Positions 59,648 through 64,000 of a stretch of 64,000 nucleotides of DNA are shown in pieces; position 1 is the first letter of the stretch; each line of letters starts with the position of its first letter. The notes under the pieces were generated by a model. It saw only the letters and a list, made by a program, of their open reading frames with translations, was not told the origin of the DNA and made no database searches. Position numbers and translations under genes: made by a program. The stretch lies in the NCBI GenBank assembly GCA_034509735.1, contig JACGWO010000005.1, forward strand, positions 30,348,479 to 30,412,478. Direction: 5' to 3'. Source of the DNA: Sesamum alatum (lineage: Eukaryota > Streptophyta > Magnoliopsida > Lamiales > Pedaliaceae).

Positions 59648-60705
59648 TAAGGGTGTTTGCATAAACTTATAAGATTCTCAAAACATCTTATAAAATGTTT
59701 GGGAGCTTATACGCTCCAAAAATTTATTTAGCAAATTTTTTGTTAAAGAGCTTATAAGATCTCAAAATAAGACGTTTTGGATCTTATAAGCTCTTAAAAA
59801 AAGAGTTAAGATTTCTAACTTTTTTCAAAACATCTTATAAGTTCTATCAAATTAATATATTATATGACAAACATACCCTCATTACCACATACACACTCTC
59901 TTTACATATACACACTCTACATACACACAGACACACACACATACACACACTCTCTCTCTCACCGCACACTCTCTCTCTTTCCCCCCCCCCCCACACACAA
60001 ACACACACAGACACTATTCTTTCTCTCTCTTTCTCTCTTTCTCTCTTTCACACACACATATGGATACTCTCTCTTTAGTATTTTTAAATTTTTTTTTTGT
60101 ATTTAAAAAAGAGAAAATGTTTCATTATTAAATAATAAATTATTATAGCTAAACAAAAATAAGATTGGTATAATATTATATTTACTGAAAAAATATAAAT
60201 TCAAGACATTATAAGCTATACAATGAGAAATAGTAATTGCATCAAGAGAGAAAACATATATATTTATATTAATATTCAACTAGCATGAATGTACATATAT
60301 ATTATTTTTATTCAAAATTTAGGTCATAGTCCACCATTTTTTTATTTTTGTAAGAAAAATTATCTAATAAATTTTTATTTGAAGTTAAACTAATGTATAC
60401 TATTTATGGAATTATTTCAAAAATATTTAAATACAAAATATGTCAACAAAATAATAATTTATTTGATTCTAATAGTATCATGTCCTTTTTGGTCATTTTA
60501 CCAATAAAAAGGCCTTATTATGCCAAACACCCTAACATCTTATAAGATGTGAAAACATCTTATAAGCTTTAAAATCTTATTTTACCCAAACACTTTAGGA
60601 GCTTATTTTTAAAATAAGATCCAACATCTTATAAGCTCCTAAAACATCTTATAAGATGTAAGAGCTTATAAGATGTTTAAAAAAAACTTAGCCAAACACC
60701 CTCTT
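59648..60705. repeat. Foldback repeat of ACATCTTATAAG units
   Basis: The left side starts AGGGTGTTTGCATAAAC and the right side ends with the complement of AGAGGGTGTTTGGC. Between them are many copies of 'ACATCTTATAAG' in both directions. Terminal GGGTGTTTGG suggests a hAT-like foldback element, but no 8-bp duplication was found. It encloses a (CA)n/(CT)n microsatellite at 59885-60060. Confidence 0.5.
59885..60060. repeat. Compound (CA)n/(CT)n microsatellite
   Basis: Alternating ACAC and CTCT runs with a C-run at 59982-59992. The open frame across it is low complexity. Confidence 0.9.
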
Positions 60706-60729
60706 AGTCTTCTAACTATAATTGGCATT

Positions 60730-61190
60730 TTGGTCCTATAAAAATAGGGATTGGCAATTGAGTACACTAACTTAAAAAGAAAATGCTCATTAACAATAAA
60801 TTTCGCTGAAAATTGTACAAACTTGCCAAAATTAATTTTTAATTTGAGGAATTTTCAATTTCAATTCTCAATAAAAACTAATGCGAACTTTCGAACATCC
60901 AAAGTGGACCACTTCATGCTTCACCTAATTGGATTCCACATAGGCATGAAGTGTTCTACGTATGGATTGCACGTGTCCTTGTTATCTATTCTTTTGATAA
61001 AATTTGGACGTTGGATTAAATGCGTCAAATTTCTTAATTTTGGGACCATTAATTTGAAAATTTCATAAATCAGAGAACTAAATGTGTCAAGTTTTCCCAA
61101 TTTTGGGACCATTTGAAGATTTTCGTAAAGCAGATGACTAAAAGTGTCAGACCCCCTATCCTACGAAACTAAAAGTATAATTTCACCTAT
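60730..61190. repeat. Dispersed repeat related to family 5 MITE
   Basis: Two tandem ~60-bp units with 'AATTTTGGGACCATT' and 'AACTAAATGTGTCAAG' (about 61028-61150), as at 42360-42460. No intact ends. Confidence 0.5.
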
Positions 61191-61825
61191 GAATTCTTTT
61201 TGAATTACGTTCACTTAATTGCTAATTCCTATTTCAACAGAACCAAAAATGTCATTCCCCGAAAAACTCAACACAAGTCTGTCCAAAAAATTGCTACTTG
61301 ATCGGTGACCTCGGATGTTGTTATTACATCTTAAAAGTGAATCTTTCATTCAATAATTTGTTAATGAATTCATACTCTGGTCATTTGTTAACCTTACGTG
61401 ATTTTTTATTTCAAATTCTATAATATTTTCTACTCCAATTAACATATACACGCCACCTATACAAGATAAGATGGCGTGTAAATATGTTAAATGAAATAAA
61501 AGATGTAATATAAATTGAAACATAGAAAATCCAATTGAAACCTTACCACATTCGTTATCTTTTCAAGTATCGTCTCATCGATTAATCTCCTCTATATATG
61601 TGTCAAAATTGGATGGCAATGCCATTTATTTTGCAAGCTCAAGTACATTGATGTTCTTATTCTTGCTTTTTCTAATTCATGAATGTCTGCTAAAGTACAG
61701 TTAAACCCTCATCTGTCTGATTACTTCTAGCTACAACCTAGTTGGTACGAGGAAAAAAGATTGATAATGTGTACAAATATATATAGCCCAACCCACTGTC
61801 CTGGTACATGACAATATCCTTTGTG

Positions 61826-62838
61826 TTAGTTGACACTAGTAAGGCTAAAACATGCTGCAGCACTCTTCAGTTCATTCTCATCCATTTGCTCCACAAGCTG
61901 TCGGGAATCTTTCAATGATGACTCCAAGCTGTGTTTTGATCATCCGAACATCAAATTCAGTAACGAACATACAACTATATAGATATCGTACGTACCATGA
62001 TGTATGTACGAGACCTGAACTACGTATATGACAAATTAATTACAATGTAATAATACCTGGATTCGTACGCTTCCTTTGGTCCGATATACGATTGTGTGTC
62101 ATCGATATGATCGAAAAACGTGGGGTGCATCTCGTTATAATCTTGATTTGTTTCTTGTTGGACATGATGAGGCAGAGGTTGTGGTATGACCAGATGCGAA
62201 TGCATGACCAATGCGTTGGTGTTGTTATCATTACTATTACTGTACGTTTGTTGACACAAAGAATTGACAACGTTGTTTTCCTTGAAATCCAAATAACTAT
62301 AGTGATCAGCATTGGGGCTGTTGGAATAGGAGACTTGTGGGGCGATGGGCAGTACTGTCGGAACACCGCCGTTGTATTGTGGAGGGTTATCCTCGTGGAC
62401 AAGGGACAGGGCGGTGTTGCCGGGAGGCGCCATGCCTAATTGTAATTCGGACAGATAATCGTTGGTGGGGGACATCTCTTGTTGCTGGTGTTGCTGTCGG
62501 TAATAAGCGAGTTGTTGGAGGACGGCTTGAAGTTCGTCCTCGACCATCTGAATTTGATAAGTGAGTTGTTGTATCTCGACCAGACATCCGTAGACGGGAT
62601 ACTTATCGCGCATGGCAGCGTGGAATTTGATGGACTTCATGGCCATGGCCTTTTGATCGGGGCCGAGCTCCTTGAGTAGATTCTGGATATTCTTAACACC
62701 GAACAAACGATGTACGTTTTGGAACATTTTAGGTTGATCAGCGGGGAAGAACGGGGCAAGAAGGCATTCGGGAGTGCACCTCCTCCGTTGGTACTTGCAA
62801 GCGGCGCAGGCCTGGCCGGTGCCACTCTTAAGAGTCAT
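61826..62838 (-). CDS. LOB-domain (LBD/AS2) transcription factor
   Basis: Two exons on the minus strand: 62057-62838 (donor TCCAG|GTATTA) and 61826-61928 (acceptor ACACAG|CTT), giving 294 residues. Splicing restores the frame through 'YESSLESSLKDSRQ' to 'SAAACFSLTSVN' and stop; without it the frame would end in intron residues. The LOB domain is complete: zinc-finger-like C block C11-x2-C14-x6-C21-x3-C25 in 'CAACKYQRRRCTPEC'; GAS block with 'FPADQPKMFQNVHRLFGVKN' (about 30-50) and 'MRDKYPVYGC'; leucine-rich coiled coil 'LTYQIQMVEDELQAVLQQL'. The C-terminal half is Gln/Asn/Pro-rich, typical of an activation region. LBD proteins are nuclear DNA-binding regulators of organ development. The sequence looks closest to the LBD22/LBD27 type, but orthology is not settled here. 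The 5' UTR has a (GAT)n run at 62853-62883. Confidence 0.92.
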
Positions 62839-63329
62839 CCTGAAATCATCCGATGACGACGACGATGATGATGATGATGATGAATATTCGATTCAAGATT
62901 GATCGATCACAAATGAAATTTTAGTTTTTGTTTGTGTAATAATTTTGTTGAAAAAAGATTATGGTTTAAAGGGAGTGTATAATTAGCAGAAATTCTTGGT
63001 GTAAGAAAGACAAAAGCCAAATGGCAAAATAATTGATCTGACTGAGGTGAGAGTGGTAAGACTAAGTAAAAATGAAGAGGTCCGAAAATGTTGGGGATGT
63101 TTCTTTGAAATGTAAGACCAATGGGGACAAGTGTTGTTACTTGAACAAAGTCTCTTGTTATGCTGAGAGAAAAAGGGGGGAGAGTCCTATTTCTTAGGGG
63201 CATCATTGGTCTTGACTTAACTAATTAAATCTCACTCAGCCTTAATATGCATACCATGTAGTGGTGGTTTTATTACAAGTTAATTGTTGACATTCTTGGA
63301 TATGTACTAATAAAATATAGGGATAATTA

Positions 63330-63708
63330 CATAGTCATCCTTAGATTTTTTGTAATTATACGTAGATTTTTTATGATTTTATAAATTAGATATAGTACTC
63401 ATGATGTTTGTTTTCGTACAATAAATAGATTCTTCGTTAGATAAAATTCACGAAATTTGTTGATATTAGCAAATGAAAATTCATATTTAACCCAATTAAC
63501 TAATTACTAACTTATTGTAGATCAAATAAATCTTTTTTAACAGACTATCCTTATAAGGGTGACGATATATCTCCTCATATGCATCAGCTTGTAAAGATGT
63601 GTAAGGATAATTTGGTCAGAAAAGATTTGTTTAACTTGCAATAAGTCAATAATAAATTAATCGGGCTAAATATAATTTTTTATTCATTTTTTTTAATTTT
63701 TGCTAATA
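63330..63708. repeat. MITE, family 2, truncated by Helitron
   Basis: Matches 16395-16800: 'GATAAAATTCACGAAATTTG', 'CTTATAAGGGTGACGATATA', 'GCAATAAGTCAATAATAAAT'. The right arm stops in 'TTTTTGCTAATA' where a Helitron terminus begins. Confidence 0.65.
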
Positions 63709-64000
63709 CTAGCAAGGTGCACACCCGTTGCGCGTGGTATTAACATTTGCTTAATATTTTACAAACTTTGAATTGTTTTGAAAAATATAATTAATAGTAA
63801 TTATTTATATAAGTAATAATATAATAATTATTATATGGTATATAAATAATAGCAACTTATTAAGTTTTATTTTTATGAAATGTCATTAATGAATATATAG
63901 TTTCATGAAAAATTGTGAGTTTTGTTAATTCTATTATCTTTTGTATATCTGTTGACTTTTGTTTGTTTTCATGTTACTAAACTGATTATTTTCGCGACAT
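63709..64000 (-). mobile_element. Helitron-like 3' end, runs off the window
   Basis: On the minus strand the sequence ends CGCAACGGGTGTGCACCTTG and then CTAG before a host T (complement of 63708). A GC-rich end of this kind is typical of plant Helitron 3' termini. The 5' part lies beyond 64000, and what remains is AT-rich without a gene. Confidence 0.55.

Noticed and set aside
59864..60106. 80-codon frame rich in His, Thr, Ser and Leu
   Set aside because: Produced by the (CA)n/(CT)n microsatellite.
59648..60705. Complete hAT element
   Set aside because: Terminal GGGTGTTTGG fits, but no 8-bp duplication and no transposase sequence were found; reported only as a foldback repeat.

Overview
This is a window of plant nuclear DNA, most likely from a eudicot. 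The evidence is an AT-rich, low-gene-density background, GT-AG spliced genes, plant-specific families (a LOB-domain transcription factor and two nodulin-like/NFD4-like major facilitator proteins) and a dense layer of plant transposable elements (Mutator, CACTA, PIF/Harbinger, Tc1/mariner, Helitron, Ty3/gypsy remnants, many MITEs). The species cannot be fixed from sequence alone.

Only three loci look like ordinary host genes, all on the minus strand. Two are tandem paralogues of an NFD4-like membrane transporter (copy A, 8660-12589; copy B, 26629-29189), each with two exons and a phase-0 intron. The third is a two-exon LOB-domain (LBD) gene at 61826-62838.

Layout. 1-7800: transposon fossils (a MITE, a decayed MULE transposase with SWIM finger on the minus strand, a Ty3/gypsy gag relic on the plus strand). 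8600-19500: transporter copy A and its upstream flank. 19500-26600: AT-rich spacer packed with MITEs, including a Mutator-type element carrying a G/A-rich cargo. 26600-44300: transporter copy B and the paralogous flank, expanded by a 774-bp Tc1/mariner derivative, a 6.2-kb CACTA element with two broken genes, and a 1.3-kb Mutator-type element with a perfect 9-bp target duplication. 44300-50830: MITEs, a second large Mutator-type element and a CACTA remnant. 50844-58638: a structurally complete PIF/Harbinger element with TAG target duplication, encoding a DDE transposase and three separate Myb/SANT-like proteins. 58640-64000: AT-rich spacer, the LBD gene, and a MITE cut by a Helitron end.

The most notable items are: (i) the 7.8-kb Harbinger element with three Myb/SANT-like genes, two of them divergent from the transposase pair, and a transposase whose DDE residues are intact but which has an in-frame TGA near its C-terminus; (ii) the segmental tandem duplication in which exon 1 plus proximal promoter of the two transporters is identical except for one base over about 680 bp, while exon 2 has diverged, which suggests gene conversion; (iii) a set of short elements whose exact ends and target-site duplications can be read directly, several showing insertion on one side of the duplication only.
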